From positions 1-64,000 of the forward strand of contig JAJDVX010000019.1 of NCBI GenBank assembly GCA_022825895.1: a DNA stretch of 64,000 bases, given 5' to 3'. A program made the position numbers and the translations under genes. Positions within the stretch are counted from its first letter, which is position 1, and each line of letters opens with the position of its first letter. The notes beneath the pieces are model-generated. The model had not been told where the DNA came from. It made no database searches and saw only the letters and a program-made list of their open reading frames with translations. This DNA is from Chloroflexota bacterium (lineage in GTDB: Bacteria; Chloroflexota; UBA11872). This document shows positions 27,561 to 39,735 of this stretch, one piece after another.

Positions 27561-28991
27561 TCAGCCGCGATTCCGCGCTATGTAGTGCGGGCTGGTGTTG
27601 AAGAAGACCTCCGCGGCTTCCATCAGGGTTTCGGACGTGGTGGGGTGCGGGTGGATGCTCAGCCGCAGGTCGTCGACTCGGGCGCCCATCTCCACCGCAA
27701 GCACGCCTTCGGCAATGAGTTCGCCAGCGCCGCGGCCGGTGATCCCGACTCCCAGCACGCGTTCGGTCGTCGGCTCCAGAATGAGCTTCGTCAGCCCGTC
27801 ATTCCGCCCCAGCGTTGTTGCTCGACCCGAAGCCGCCCACGGAAACGATGCAACCTCGTGTGGCCGGCCGGAATCGCGGGCTTCGGCCTCGGTGAGGCCG
27901 CACCAGGCGATTTCAGGATCGGTGAACACCACCGCGGGGATCGCCTGCGCGTCATAGGTCATGGCGTGACCGGCGATGGCCGAAGCCGCGACATGCGCCT
28001 CGTACGTAGCCTTGTGCGCCAGCATCGGTTCGCCGGCCACGTCGCCGATGGCAAAAATGTGCGAGGCGGTTGTCCGGCGCTGGTGGTCAACCTTCACGAA
28101 GCCACGCTTGTCCGACTCCACTCCGGCAGCATCCAAACCCAAACTTGAGCTATTTGGGCGGCGTCCGACCGCAACGAGCACCTTCTCGAAGCACCGCGAC
28201 GGCTCTTCGACGCGCGCTCCTGCCAGCTCGACATCGACGCCGTCCGGCCGCACCTGCAGGCTCGCGACTCTCGTGCTGAGCAGAATCTCTGCAAACGCGG
28301 ATTCCAGCTTCCGCTCCAGCGGCCGAACCAGGTCGCGGTCGGCGCCGGGCAGCAGGCCGGTCTCCATCTCGACAACCGTCACATTCGATCCCAGCGCCGC
28401 ATACACCGATCCGAGTTCAAGCCCGATATAGCCCCCGCCAACGACCAGCAGCGTGCCCGGAATGTCGTCGATCTCCAGGGCCGACGTTGAATCAAGGACC
28501 CGTTCGCCGTCGATCTCGAATCCCGGCGGCGCCGCCGGCTGCGAGCCGGTGGCGATGACCGCGTAGTCAAACTCCAATCGCTGCGCGTCGCCGCCGTCGG
28601 TCGGCTCAATTCGCAGAGCGCGAGGATCCTCGAACTGTGCAAGTCCGCGGACGAATCGCACGCGTCGCGCTCGAGTGAGGAGTCCCAGACCGGAGGTCAT
28701 CTTGGAGATGACCTGGTCTTTCCAACTACGTAGCCGGTCCAGGTCGATCTCCGGGCGTCCGAAACTCACGCCCCAGTCAGCCGCATCCGCCGCCTCACCC
28801 AGCAGTGAAGCTACATGCAACAGAGTCTTCGAGGGTATGCAGCCGCGATAGAGGCACACGCCTCCGGGGTTCGCCTCGGGGTCGATGAGCGTCACGTCCA
28901 TGCCCAACTCGGCGGCGTGAAAGGCGGCCGGATAGCCACCCGGCCCCGCGCCAATCACGGCTACGCGCGGCTGCCGTCCGTCGGCGGTCAC
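27561..28991 (-). CDS. lpdA: Dihydrolipoamide dehydrogenase (E3)
   Basis: The 476-residue FAD enzyme reoxidises dihydrolipoyl groups of pyruvate dehydrogenase, making NADH. The FAD site is GAGPGGYPAAFHAAELG; the redox disulfide is C46-L-Y-R-G-C51, and the NAD site is VGGGYIGLELG. The C-terminal dimer motif HPHPTTSETLMEA has the catalytic His. GTG start at 28991 lies 7 bp after the aceF stop. It is last in the lipB-lipA-aceE-aceF-lpdA run. Confidence 0.95.
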   Translation of the reverse strand: MTADGRQPRVAVIGAGPGGYPAAFHAAELGMDVTLIDPEANPGGVCLYRGCIPSKTLLHVASLLGEAADAADWGVSFGRPEIDLDRLRSWKDQVISKMTSGLGLLTRARRVRFVRGLAQFEDPRALRIEPTDGGDAQRLEFDYAVIATGSQPAAPPGFEIDGERVLDSTSALEIDDIPGTLLVVGGGYIGLELGSVYAALGSNVTVVEMETGLLPGADRDLVRPLERKLESAFAEILLSTRVASLQVRPDGVDVELAGARVEEPSRCFEKVLVAVGRRPNSSSLGLDAAGVESDKRGFVKVDHQRRTTASHIFAIGDVAGEPMLAHKATYEAHVAASAIAGHAMTYDAQAIPAVVFTDPEIAWCGLTEAEARDSGRPHEVASFPWAASGRATTLGRNDGLTKLILEPTTERVLGVGITGRGAGELIAEGVLAVEMGARVDDLRLSIHPHPTTSETLMEAAEVFFNTSPHYIARNRG

Positions 28992-28998
28992 GGCCCGA

Positions 28999-30318
28999 CT
29001 AGTCCCCCATCGCCAGCATCAGCGGCTGGGCCAGCGCGTCGACGATCCAGGTCAGAAAGCGCGCACCGTCGGCGCCGTCCACGGCACGGTGGTCGAACGA
29101 AAGGGCCAGCGGCAACATCAGGCGCGGCCGCAGGAGTCCTTCGACGTACACGGGCTTCTCCACCGCGCGCCCAACGCCGAGGATTCCAACTTCGGGGGGA
29201 TTGATGATCGGCGTGAAGTGTCCCGTGCCGAGTCCGCCCAGGTTGCTGATCGTGAAGGAGGCGCCCTCCAGCCGCTCGGGCGGCAACTGGCCTTCGCGAA
29301 CCTGGGCGGCAACTTCGCTTACTTCAATCGCCAACTCAGTGATGCTCTTCTCGTCGACGTCCCGAATAACTGGCACCAGCAGCCCTCGCTCGGTGTCGGC
29401 GGCAACGCCCAGATGGCAATAGTCCTTCAGCACCATCTCGTTGGTGGTGAAGTCCGCGCTGGCGTTCATCTTGGGATGCGCCTTCAGCGCGGCGGCCACG
29501 ACCTTCATCAATATCGGCGTGATCGTCAGGCTGCCGCCGGCGCTCCGAACCCGGTCCTTCTCGCGCTGCCGCATCGCCTCCACGGCCGTGATGTCAGCCT
29601 CATTGAAAAGCGTGACGTGCGGAATAGTCGACCATGACTGCGCGATGTTGGTTGCGGTTGCGCGGCGCACCCGATTCAGGCGCTCTCGCTTGATCGCTCC
29701 AAACTTGCTGAAGTCGGGCAGCGGCGCAGCAACGAGTGGTCCAGGGGCTGCGGATGCCGTGGCCGGCCGAGACCGGGCGTGGGCCTTTACGTCGTCAACT
29801 GAAATGCGTCCGCCGGGGCCGGAGCCTGTGACTTCCCGGATATCCAGACCGATTTCGCGTGCGAACCCACGGGTTGACGGCGAGGCAAACACGGGCACGT
29901 CACCGCCAGCCGGTGGTGGCGGAGGTGGCGCGACGCGCGGCGGCGCGGTTGGCTTCGGTTGCGGTCTCGGTGGAGTTGGCGGACGCGCGGGAGTTGGCGC
30001 GGGCGTCTCGGTGACAGTGCCTGTGGATGGCTTAGCTGCAGGCGGTGGAGTTGTCACAGGCTTGCCGTCCGACGCCGAGCCGCTCTCATCCAGTTCAAGA
30101 ATCGTCTGACCGACCTGCAGCGTGTCGCCGGCGTTCACCAAGATCTGGGTCACAGTCCCGGCAATCTCAGCCGGGACTTCCAGGGTCGCCTTGTCGCTCT
30201 CGATCTCGATGATCGGATCGTCTTTGGCAACGGCCTGCCCTGCGCTGACGAGCACGCTCAGAACATCGGCGTCAGCAATGCCCTCGCCCAAGTCGGGGAG
30301 CTTCAGTTCAGTCGCCAT
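28999..30318 (-). CDS. aceF: Dihydrolipoamide acetyltransferase (E2)
   Basis: The 439-residue E2 subunit passes acetyl groups from pyruvate to CoA. One lipoyl domain (residues 1-78) has the modified lysine K43 in ESDKATLEVPA. A Pro-rich linker follows, then a peripheral-subunit-binding domain (SPSTRGFAREIGLDIREVTG) and the catalytic domain ending LALSFDHRAVDGADGARFL, with the HRAVDG active site. Only one lipoyl domain is present. It lies between aceE (30 bp) and lpdA (7 bp). Confidence 0.95.
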   Translation of the reverse strand: MATELKLPDLGEGIADADVLSVLVSAGQAVAKDDPIIEIESDKATLEVPAEIAGTVTQILVNAGDTLQVGQTILELDESGSASDGKPVTTPPPAAKPSTGTVTETPAPTPARPPTPPRPQPKPTAPPRVAPPPPPPAGGDVPVFASPSTRGFAREIGLDIREVTGSGPGGRISVDDVKAHARSRPATASAAPGPLVAAPLPDFSKFGAIKRERLNRVRRATATNIAQSWSTIPHVTLFNEADITAVEAMRQREKDRVRSAGGSLTITPILMKVVAAALKAHPKMNASADFTTNEMVLKDYCHLGVAADTERGLLVPVIRDVDEKSITELAIEVSEVAAQVREGQLPPERLEGASFTISNLGGLGTGHFTPIINPPEVGILGVGRAVEKPVYVEGLLRPRLMLPLALSFDHRAVDGADGARFLTWIVDALAQPLMLAMGD

Positions 30319-30348
30319 GCCGGCTCCGTCGCGGCGGTGGCGGAAGCG

Positions 30349-33060
<2,712 letters not shown>

Positions 33061-33119
33061 GTCGAGAGCCCGACCGGTCCGAGCCTAGCGCCCCAGGCCG
33101 GGCGCGCGCACCGGTTTTC

Positions 33120-34019
33120 TTACCGTTCGCGCGTCAGGCCGGCTGCTTTCTCTCGGGCCGCGCGGGCCTGTTCCCCCGCATGGTACGAACTTCGCACCAA
33201 CGGTCCCGATTCAACGTGGGCGAAGCCAAGATCGCGCGCCTCGTCCGCCAGCTCGTCGAACTCGCCGGGACTGTAGTACCGGACGATCGGCAAGTGCTTG
33301 CGCGAGGGTCGCAAGTACTGGCCGATGGTGAGCAAGTCGCAATCGTGGTCCCGCAGGTCGGCCAGTGTCTTCGACAATTCGTCTCGCGTCTCGCCCAGCC
33401 CGACCATGATCCCCGACTTCGTAATCATGTTTCGATCGATTCGCTTGACTCGCTGCAGCAACTCGAGGGACTGGGTGTAGATCGCCTTGGGGCGCGCGCG
33501 CGAATAGAGCCGCGGCACCGTTTCGATGTTGTGGTTCAAGACGACTGGTCGAGCCCGAACAACCGTGGCCAGCGCGTCCCAGTTGCCCATGAAATCTGGA
33601 ATGAGCACTTCCACCTCCACGTGAGGCGTTCGGTGTCGAATGGCCCGGATGCAACCGGCGAATATGGCGGCGCCGCCGTCCGGCTCGTCATCCCGATTAA
33701 CCGAGGTAATCACGCAGTAATCGAGATCCATCTGCGCGACAGCCTGGGCCACTCGGAAGGGCTCCAGCGGATCAAGCGCACCGGGCCGGCCTGACGTAAC
33801 GGCACAGAAGCCGCAGGACCGGGTGCAAGTGTCGCCCAGGATCATGAACGTGGCTTCGCCGGCGTTCCAGCACTCGCCGATGTTCGGGCACCGGGCCTCT
33901 TCGCACACCGTGTGCAGGCGCTCGGCGCGCACAAGGTCGCGAAGGTCTTCGAACCGCTCGCCCCCGGGCACGCGCGCCCGCAGCCACGACGGTCGAGCTA
34001 CTCGAACCTCAGTGGCCAC
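33120..34019 (-). CDS. lipA: Lipoyl synthase
   Basis: The ~299-residue radical SAM enzyme inserts two sulfurs into octanoyl groups on E2 and similar proteins. The auxiliary cluster ligands are C39, C44, C50 ([12 protein letters not shown]); the radical SAM cluster ligands are C65, C69, C72 (CTRSCGFC); the C-terminal RSSYHA carries the Ser ligand. The GTG at 34019 has GGAG 7 nt upstream and overlaps the lipB stop by 11 bp. Operon position before aceE fits its job of activating AceF. Confidence 0.95.
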   Translation of the reverse strand: MATEVRVARPSWLRARVPGGERFEDLRDLVRAERLHTVCEEARCPNIGECWNAGEATFMILGDTCTRSCGFCAVTSGRPGALDPLEPFRVAQAVAQMDLDYCVITSVNRDDEPDGGAAIFAGCIRAIRHRTPHVEVEVLIPDFMGNWDALATVVRARPVVLNHNIETVPRLYSRARPKAIYTQSLELLQRVKRIDRNMITKSGIMVGLGETRDELSKTLADLRDHDCDLLTIGQYLRPSRKHLPIVRYYSPGEFDELADEARDLGFAHVESGPLVRSSYHAGEQARAAREKAAGLTRER

Positions 34020-34698
34020 CAGCGGGCTCCATCGTGGGTGCCGCCGGTCGCACATCAGTCTGATAGACGTCCGCGAATGCCGCGGCCGCAGCAGCCATCA
34101 CATCGCCCATCGGCGGAGCAGCCCCCAGTTCGCGAGTCATCGAGGTGACACCGAGTCCATGCAATCCACACGGCACGATGGCATTGAACCACGTTAAGTC
34201 GTTCGCGACGTTGAGAGCCGCGCCGTGCATGGTCACGCCGCCCCGAATGGAAACGCCGATAGCCGAGATTTTTCTGTGGCCGATCCATACGCCCGGGCGT
34301 CCCTTGACCGTTCGACCCTTCAGGTCAAGGGCCGCCAACGTGTCCAGGACTATTCGTTCCAGGCAGCGCACGTGGTCGACCGGCCGTACGCCTCGGCGGC
34401 GCAAGTTGAGAATTGCGTAGAGCATCAGCTGGCCTGGGCCGTGAAAGGTGATGTCGCCGCCGCGGTCGGTCATGACCAGTTCAGCGCCTGTCTCGCGCAG
34501 GTCGCGACTGCTCAGCAGCATGTGGGCATCCCCGCCACGGGCGCCCATGGTGTAGACCGGCGGGTGCTCAAGTAACGCCAGCGCGTCGGCTGAGATCTCG
34601 TCACGAACTTCGGCGGCTTTCGTCTGTTGCCAGTCCAGCGCGTCGCGATAGGCCATGCATCCCAGGTCGTATAACTCGACCGGTAATTCCTTCGTCAC
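34009..34698 (-). CDS. lipB: Lipoyl(octanoyl) transferase
   Basis: The ~229-residue enzyme moves octanoyl groups from acyl carrier protein to lipoyl domains, the step before LipA. Motifs are [12 protein letters not shown], Lys143 in HRKISAIGV, and the catalytic Cys177 in [12 protein letters not shown]. The GTG at 34698 starts 7 bp after the upstream radical SAM gene stop; family similarity ([11 protein letters not shown]) begins there. Confidence 0.95.
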   Translation of the reverse strand: MTKELPVELYDLGCMAYRDALDWQQTKAAEVRDEISADALALLEHPPVYTMGARGGDAHMLLSSRDLRETGAELVMTDRGGDITFHGPGQLMLYAILNLRRRGVRPVDHVRCLERIVLDTLAALDLKGRTVKGRPGVWIGHRKISAIGVSIRGGVTMHGAALNVANDLTWFNAIVPCGLHGLGVTSMTRELGAAPPMGDVMAAAAAAFADVYQTDVRPAAPTMEPAGGH

Positions 34699-34705
34699 GG
34701 GCAGG

Positions 34706-36109
34706 CTACGCCGGGATCTCTTCAAGCGGGCTGAATTGCATGTCCGTCGGCTCGGCGCAACAGAACCAGGGCTCGGTAAGCCTCGGCCGGACGGGAAGCG
34801 GGCTGCCCGAGAAGTCTGGCCCCGGGCTGGCGGTCGCCTCGGGCGCCGCCGCGCGGACGGCCGCCCACATCCGTTCGAACAGAACGGCGTCGGGGGATTC
34901 CTCGGCAATTCCTATCTCGACGATCCCGGCCAGTTCTTCCTGTAGATCGTCGGAGCGCGGATCGTCTGCGCGCCATTCGTAGGTGAGCCGCTCCTCGTCG
35001 TAGCCGCGCAGGTGGGGAATCATCTCGGGTAGATCCAGCAGCAGCGAACCCTGCGGAACCAGCAACCGGATCGTGAATTGAACTGGATCCACATTGGCAT
35101 TCAGGTCGTGATCCCGTACGAACTCCATGATCGCCAGCACGTCGGCTGGCGTCGTCCACGGCGTAAACGGCATCCATGACGGACGAATCTCGATGCCGTG
35201 CCGGCGAAGCTGCCGAACGGTCTGCGCCGCCTCGGCTGCGGTGTGTCCCTTGTCCAGCCGCCGCAGAATCTCGTCGTTCACCGACTCGAACGCCGACACG
35301 ACAAACAGGCAGCCGGAGGCCGCGAACTCTTCCCAGGCATCCGCATGCTCCAGGATGTGCTCCACCTTGGTTGTCACGTCGAACGTCAGGTGTGGATGCC
35401 GGGCGTGCATCGTCCGCACCACGCGCTGCGAGTGGCGCACCCCATTCAGAAAATCAGGATCGGCAAAGGTGATATGGCGCGCACCGGCCTCGACGAGTTG
35501 GTCAATGTCGGCCAGCACCACGTCGGCGTCGATGATCCGAATCCGTCCGTCGTACACGATCGGGACCGGACAGTGGCGGCAGGTATGCACGCAGCCGCGG
35601 CTGGCCTCCGTATAGCCCACGGGCGACTCGTCATCGCCCAGTGCCATATGCGCGTAACGCGAAATGTCGGGCAGCAAGTGCCTGGCAGGCAGCACGCTGG
35701 CCCGACGGTCGAGGTCCACCTGCGGTTCGGTCGAGTCTTCACCCGAAGCCAGTCGGCCCAGCCAGCCGACCAGTCCGTGCTCGTATGCCCCGGCGATTTG
35801 GGCATCCGCGAGATTAGAACCGTTGGGGTGATGCTCCATTCCGGCATAGAGGCCATAGAAGGCAACTGGCATGTCAGGGTTGATCTGTCGGATGCGTTGC
35901 GCCGCTCGCTCCGCCAGCCTCGTGGCCGTGTGCATGGGAACCGATATGGCGACGGCCTCGGCCCAGGCCACGGCGTCGTCGTCCCACATTTCGACCGACA
36001 GGTCGAGGCAACGCACCTCGTGACCCGCTACCAGCAACGCCCCGGCCGCCGATGCCGCATGCAGCGGCTGGTGCCCGAGCTCGTACGTGGAGATCAGGAG
36101 CGTTCGCAT
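34706..36109 (-). CDS. CCAEP-tail B12-type radical SAM protein
   Basis: The 467-residue protein has an N-terminal Rossmann-like B12-binding-type domain (~1-150) and a radical SAM domain with C173-x3-C177-x2-C180 (RGCVHTCRHCP). The tail is W448-F-C450-C451-A-E-P. This fits the CUAEP/CCAEP-tail radical SAM (seleno)protein family, where the first C can be selenocysteine; here both codons are normal Cys (TGT, TGC). Substrate unknown. It is in a run with an ATP-grasp gene (34 bp upstream) and lipB (7 bp downstream). Confidence 0.8.
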   Translation of the reverse strand: MRTLLISTYELGHQPLHAASAAGALLVAGHEVRCLDLSVEMWDDDAVAWAEAVAISVPMHTATRLAERAAQRIRQINPDMPVAFYGLYAGMEHHPNGSNLADAQIAGAYEHGLVGWLGRLASGEDSTEPQVDLDRRASVLPARHLLPDISRYAHMALGDDESPVGYTEASRGCVHTCRHCPVPIVYDGRIRIIDADVVLADIDQLVEAGARHITFADPDFLNGVRHSQRVVRTMHARHPHLTFDVTTKVEHILEHADAWEEFAASGCLFVVSAFESVNDEILRRLDKGHTAAEAAQTVRQLRRHGIEIRPSWMPFTPWTTPADVLAIMEFVRDHDLNANVDPVQFTIRLLVPQGSLLLDLPEMIPHLRGYDEERLTYEWRADDPRSDDLQEELAGIVEIGIAEESPDAVLFERMWAAVRAAAPEATASPGPDFSGSPLPVRPRLTEPWFCCAEPTDMQFSPLEEIPA

Positions 36110-36143
36110 CGGCCAATGCTAGGAGTTTTTCCCTTCCTTCGCC

Positions 36144-37367
36144 CTAGTTTGGCGTGATCTCGAAGGTCAACTCGGCGTGAGCCGCGCGCAGCGCTGCTTC
36201 GACTTCCTCAGGATCCTGTCCCCGCGCGAAGACGAATCCGAGATAACGGCTGCCCTCGGGCAGAGGCACAAGCTCTTGGCCTTGCGAGATGGTGATCTCC
36301 ACGCCGGCCACGCCGTCGACTGCCCGGGCTTGGTCCACGCCGTGAACCGCGCGCAGGCGGCCGGCTTGGGGGATGGGCAGCATCATCACGCCCGCGGCAG
36401 CATCGGTCAGCCCCAGGTCGTGAATCGGCAGATCTAGCGCCTGGCGCAGGATGAGTTGCTCCAGGCTCACGCCCAGGCCAAACCTGAGCGAGCGCGCACA
36501 CAGTCCGCCGATTGACCGCGCCGCAATCTCAAGCAGCCAGGCGTTCCCGTCCCCTGTACGCAGTTCGGCGTGTATCGGTCCTTCGGACAGACCAAGCGCC
36601 TTCGCGGCGGCGGCCGTGACCGCGCGAATGGAACGCTGCGTGGCTGGCGTCAACCGCGACGGTGTGACGTAAATCGTCTCCTCGAAGAACGGACCGTCAA
36701 GTGGGTCGGGCTTGTCAAAGATCGCCAGGATTTCGAGCGATCCGCCCCGCATCAGTCCCTCAACGGCCACTTCGGCGCCAGGGACAAAGCGCTCCAGAAG
36801 AACCGGCTCACGCGGATCGCGACCCTGGGCCTGCGCAATCGAGCGCGTTCGCCCGATCGTTGCCGGCAAGTCGTCGGTCCGCTCGACGCGAATCACGCCC
36901 TGGCTGGCGGACAGCGACACCGGCTTCACGACCACCGGGAGTCCCAGGCGGGCGGCGGCCATCAGCGCATCGCCGTCGGACTTCAGGACTTCAAAATCGG
37001 GCTGCCGAACGCGAGCCGCTGCCAGGCGCCGCCGCATGTCCGCCTTGTTCCGGGTCGCGGTAATCGCTGGCGGCGGGTTGTGCGGCAGGCCAAGCTGCTC
37101 ACTGGCCAGCGCGGCCGTCGCCACCCCTTGATCGTCAACCGCCACGACGGCATCGACCACCGTGTCGCCTGCGTACTCGACGATCGCCGATGCGGCGACC
37201 TCCGGGTTGGCGAGATGGACTTCCAGCACACCGTCCTCGGCGTCCGACGCGGCTGGGTTGCGCCGGTCCGAGGCCACCGTGATATCTACGCCAAGCTGTC
37301 GCGCGGCTTGCAGGAAGTCGGCCGCTCGGTAGCTCTCGCTGTGAAGCAGTAGGACAACGTGCGCCAC
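36144..37367 (-). CDS. ATP-grasp enzyme
   Basis: A 407-residue ATP-grasp protein, which joins a carboxylate to an amine or thiol using ATP. The core includes NKADMRRRLAAARVRQPDFE, GLPVVVKPVSLSASQGV, ATP-binding lysines, and EIAARSIGGLCARSL near the Mg site. No fused domains. The GTG at 37367 is preceded by TAGAGG. It starts the run that includes the CCAEP radical SAM protein and lipoate genes, so it may work with the radical SAM protein; substrate unknown. Confidence 0.8.
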   Translation of the reverse strand: MAHVVLLLHSESYRAADFLQAARQLGVDITVASDRRNPAASDAEDGVLEVHLANPEVAASAIVEYAGDTVVDAVVAVDDQGVATAALASEQLGLPHNPPPAITATRNKADMRRRLAAARVRQPDFEVLKSDGDALMAAARLGLPVVVKPVSLSASQGVIRVERTDDLPATIGRTRSIAQAQGRDPREPVLLERFVPGAEVAVEGLMRGGSLEILAIFDKPDPLDGPFFEETIYVTPSRLTPATQRSIRAVTAAAAKALGLSEGPIHAELRTGDGNAWLLEIAARSIGGLCARSLRFGLGVSLEQLILRQALDLPIHDLGLTDAAAGVMMLPIPQAGRLRAVHGVDQARAVDGVAGVEITISQGQELVPLPEGSRYLGFVFARGQDPEEVEAALRAAHAELTFEITPN

Positions 37368-37417
37368 GCCTCTATCATAGGGGTGAGGCTACGGAGCGCC
37401 GCCAACAGGAAACCGTA

Positions 37418-38083
37418 ATGACGTTCGACAGCGCCGCAACAGACCAACCGCTGGTCGAGATTTCGGAAGCCGCCAGGGACCTAGTGCTCGCCTATCGCGG
37501 CCACTCCGACAAGCCAAACCCCGAGCGGCTGGCCATGTGGATCGAGATCACCGGCGTTTCCGGATCTGGCTTCAGCTACGACATGTATCTGAAGTCGGTT
37601 GACGACGCGACCCCCGAGGATGCCGTCGTGACCGCGGCCGAGGGCTTACAGGTGGTAATCCCGTCCGGCAGCGTGGACCAAATGCGCGGCTCGACAATCG
37701 ACCTCTCCGATTCGCCCGGCGGGGGCGGATTGTTCGTGCGCAATCCGCAGAGTCCCAGCCCCGCGGTCGGCAGTAGCAGCCCCGGCCACTCGACGGCTGC
37801 GCCCACTGGGCCCGTGGCCGAGCGCGTGATCAGCGTCCTGGACCACCAGATCAATCCGGCCATCGCCGCGCACGGCGGACACGCCGAGCTAGTCGCCGTG
37901 GAAGACGACACCGCGTACCTGAGACTGTCCGGCGGCTGCCAGGGTTGCGGTATGGCCAGCGTCACACTGTCGCAGGGCATTGAAGTCGCGCTCCGTGACA
38001 GCGTGCCGGAGCTTTCACGCGTGGTCGATGTGACGGACCATGCCGCGGGCGCCAACCCCTACTACGAAGCTGCCAAGAAGTAA
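37418..38083 (+). CDS. NfuA-like Fe-S carrier protein (HesB-like + NifU domains)
   Basis: A 221-residue protein. The N-terminal ~100 residues resemble an A-type (HesB/IscA) scaffold but lack its Cys triad. The C-terminal NifU domain (~130-205) has C174-Q-G-C177-GMA, which binds an Fe-S cluster, plus the HGGHAELVAVEDDTAYLRL core. NfuA-type proteins rebuild the auxiliary cluster that LipA destroys each cycle. It is divergent from the lipA run (50 bp gap), which supports that role. Confidence 0.85.
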   Translation: MTFDSAATDQPLVEISEAARDLVLAYRGHSDKPNPERLAMWIEITGVSGSGFSYDMYLKSVDDATPEDAVVTAAEGLQVVIPSGSVDQMRGSTIDLSDSPGGGGLFVRNPQSPSPAVGSSSPGHSTAAPTGPVAERVISVLDHQINPAIAAHGGHAELVAVEDDTAYLRLSGGCQGCGMASVTLSQGIEVALRDSVPELSRVVDVTDHAAGANPYYEAAKK

Positions 38084-38149
38084 GCTTCTCGCCAGCAAGT
38101 AGCCGCAGCGACCGGCCAGAAGTTGCGGGCCTGACGGGGGATACGTGCC

Positions 38150-38857
38150 ATGACCAATGACCTTGCTGACCTCGCCTCCCAGTTGCAGTCCGGGTTGGCG
38201 CTTGATTTCCCACCGGTGGCGTTGACGCGCGTTGCCAAGGCTCCGGACGGTATCGCCGAGGCAATAGCCGCCGTCCCATCCGCCTGCACGTTCTGGCGTC
38301 GCGCCGAGCGCGGCGTTTTCTTCGCCGATGCCCAGTCGCACATGGCCTGTCCCATCGGCGCCATGGTGATGGGGTTTGAACTGGATGAAGCCAAGAGCGC
38401 GGAACTGATGGGCCTGGTCGGCGACATGTGCGCTATCAATTACATCGATGAAGCCGAAGTCGCCAACATCCCGCACTTCGATCCGCCCGCCGGCGGCATC
38501 GTCTACGGCCCGCTGGCCGACTTCCCGTTGGTTCCCGACGCGGTGGTGGTCTGGACCACGCCACGACAGGCCATGCTCCTCGAAGAAGCGCTGGGCGGAA
38601 CGCACTGGCACGGCGCTGGCGGTTCCATCCTCGGCCGGCCCGCATGTGCGGCCCTGCCACGCGCCGTGGCTGACGGAACGGCCACGCTATCCGTCGGCTG
38701 TGCCGGCATGCGCACCTTCACCGAGATTCCCGACGCCTATACCCTCACCGCGATTCCGGGAGCGCAGCTTGCGGGTCTCGGCGAGGCCCTTGAGACCACG
38801 CTGTCCGCCAACACGCACATGCTGGCGGCCTATCGGGAAATGAAGGCTGCCGTTTAG
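38150..38857 (+). CDS. DUF169-family protein
   Basis: A 235-residue protein of the DUF169 type. Features: PPVALTRVAKAPDG, SACTFWRRAERGVFFAD, HMACPIGAMVMGF, VVVWTTPRQAMLL and a late CAGMRTFTEIPD. The repeated Cys residues suggest metal or cluster binding, but the role is unknown. It is 66 bp after the NfuA-like gene on the same strand, so they are likely co-transcribed. Confidence 0.8.
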   Translation: MTNDLADLASQLQSGLALDFPPVALTRVAKAPDGIAEAIAAVPSACTFWRRAERGVFFADAQSHMACPIGAMVMGFELDEAKSAELMGLVGDMCAINYIDEAEVANIPHFDPPAGGIVYGPLADFPLVPDAVVVWTTPRQAMLLEEALGGTHWHGAGGSILGRPACAALPRAVADGTATLSVGCAGMRTFTEIPDAYTLTAIPGAQLAGLGEALETTLSANTHMLAAYREMKAAV

Positions 38858-38955
38858 CGGATCCAACTCGGCCGGGCAGCCAGGCGCATGGGTTGCAGCC
38901 TGCCCGCGGAAGTCGCACGCTGGAGTCGCCTGACGCTCCCTGGAAGCGATCCCGG

Positions 38956-39135
38956 ATGCTGGGGCTCCGGACCGTAGCAAGGGTGCTCATGCGCGCATTG
39001 GCCGACATTGGCAGGGTCATTCGCGAGTTGGGGTCTCACGAGGCCTACATGACCGATCTGTATCACCGCGGCGACTCCTCGATGCGGGGTGGCGATCGCA
39101 GGCCCGAGTCGCGACGCCGGGACTTCACGGAATAG
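38956..39135 (+). CDS. Small protein, RALAD family
   Basis: A 59-residue basic protein. Its start, RTVARVLMRALADIGRVI, matches the 50-residue product at 45769-45921 (LRFLGRILRRALADVGKAA) at 11 of the first 19 positions. The rest is polar (RGGDRRPESRRRD). No strong ribosome site. Function unknown; the shared amphipathic basic helix is the main support for both being genes. Confidence 0.4.
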   Translation: MLGLRTVARVLMRALADIGRVIRELGSHEAYMTDLYHRGDSSMRGGDRRPESRRRDFTE

Positions 39136-39208
39136 GCATGCGCGCCGCGCGGACCCAGCGTCGAAATCGATCTTGGGCGCCGCACGCTCTCTCGCGGTCG
39201 ATATCTCG

Positions 39209-39709
39209 ATGACGCCAGTTTCACCCGCACCCGACGCGCCGCACGCCCTCGAAGTCTTCAAGGAGGCTATGTCCTCGCTGGCCTCCGGCGTCGCCGTCGT
39301 CACCGCCCTGGATCCTAATTCGGGGCCTTGCGGCATGACCGTTACCTCAATTGCGTCGTACTCGGCGAAACCTCCGTCGGTGATCGTCTGCGTCGACGAG
39401 TCGACTCGAAGCTACCGCGGCATGACGAAGGGCGAGTACTTCGCTGTTCACCTTCTGAGCGAGGAACAGCCTGACCTTGCGCGCCTGTTTGCGTCGAAGG
39501 TCGACGACAAATTCGAGCAGTGCGAGAACACCGCCGGACCACATGGCCTGCGGCTGATCGCCAACTGCCTGGCCACGCTCATTTGCCGGCGATCGTTTGT
39601 TGCCAAACACGGTGATCACGCCATGGTGATAGGAATCGTGGAAGACGGGTGCGTGGCGGACCTGCAGCCGCTGGTTTATTGGCGACGCGAGTTCTCAGGA
39701 CGCCGCTAG
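39209..39709 (+). CDS. Flavin reductase-domain protein
   Basis: A 166-residue FMN-binding split-barrel protein of the HpaC-like flavin reductase class. It supplies reduced flavin to partner monooxygenases. Visible: FKEAMSSLASGVAVVTALD, CGMTVTSIASYSAKPPSVIV, FAVHLLSEEQ, and HGDHAMVIGIVEDG near the C-terminus. The ATG at 39209 is where similarity starts. It converges with the luciferase-like gene, which may be its partner. Confidence 0.85.
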   Translation: MTPVSPAPDAPHALEVFKEAMSSLASGVAVVTALDPNSGPCGMTVTSIASYSAKPPSVIVCVDESTRSYRGMTKGEYFAVHLLSEEQPDLARLFASKVDDKFEQCENTAGPHGLRLIANCLATLICRRSFVAKHGDHAMVIGIVEDGCVADLQPLVYWRREFSGRR

Positions 39710-39735
39710 GTTCAGTGATCTGGTCGTGCTGCCAC

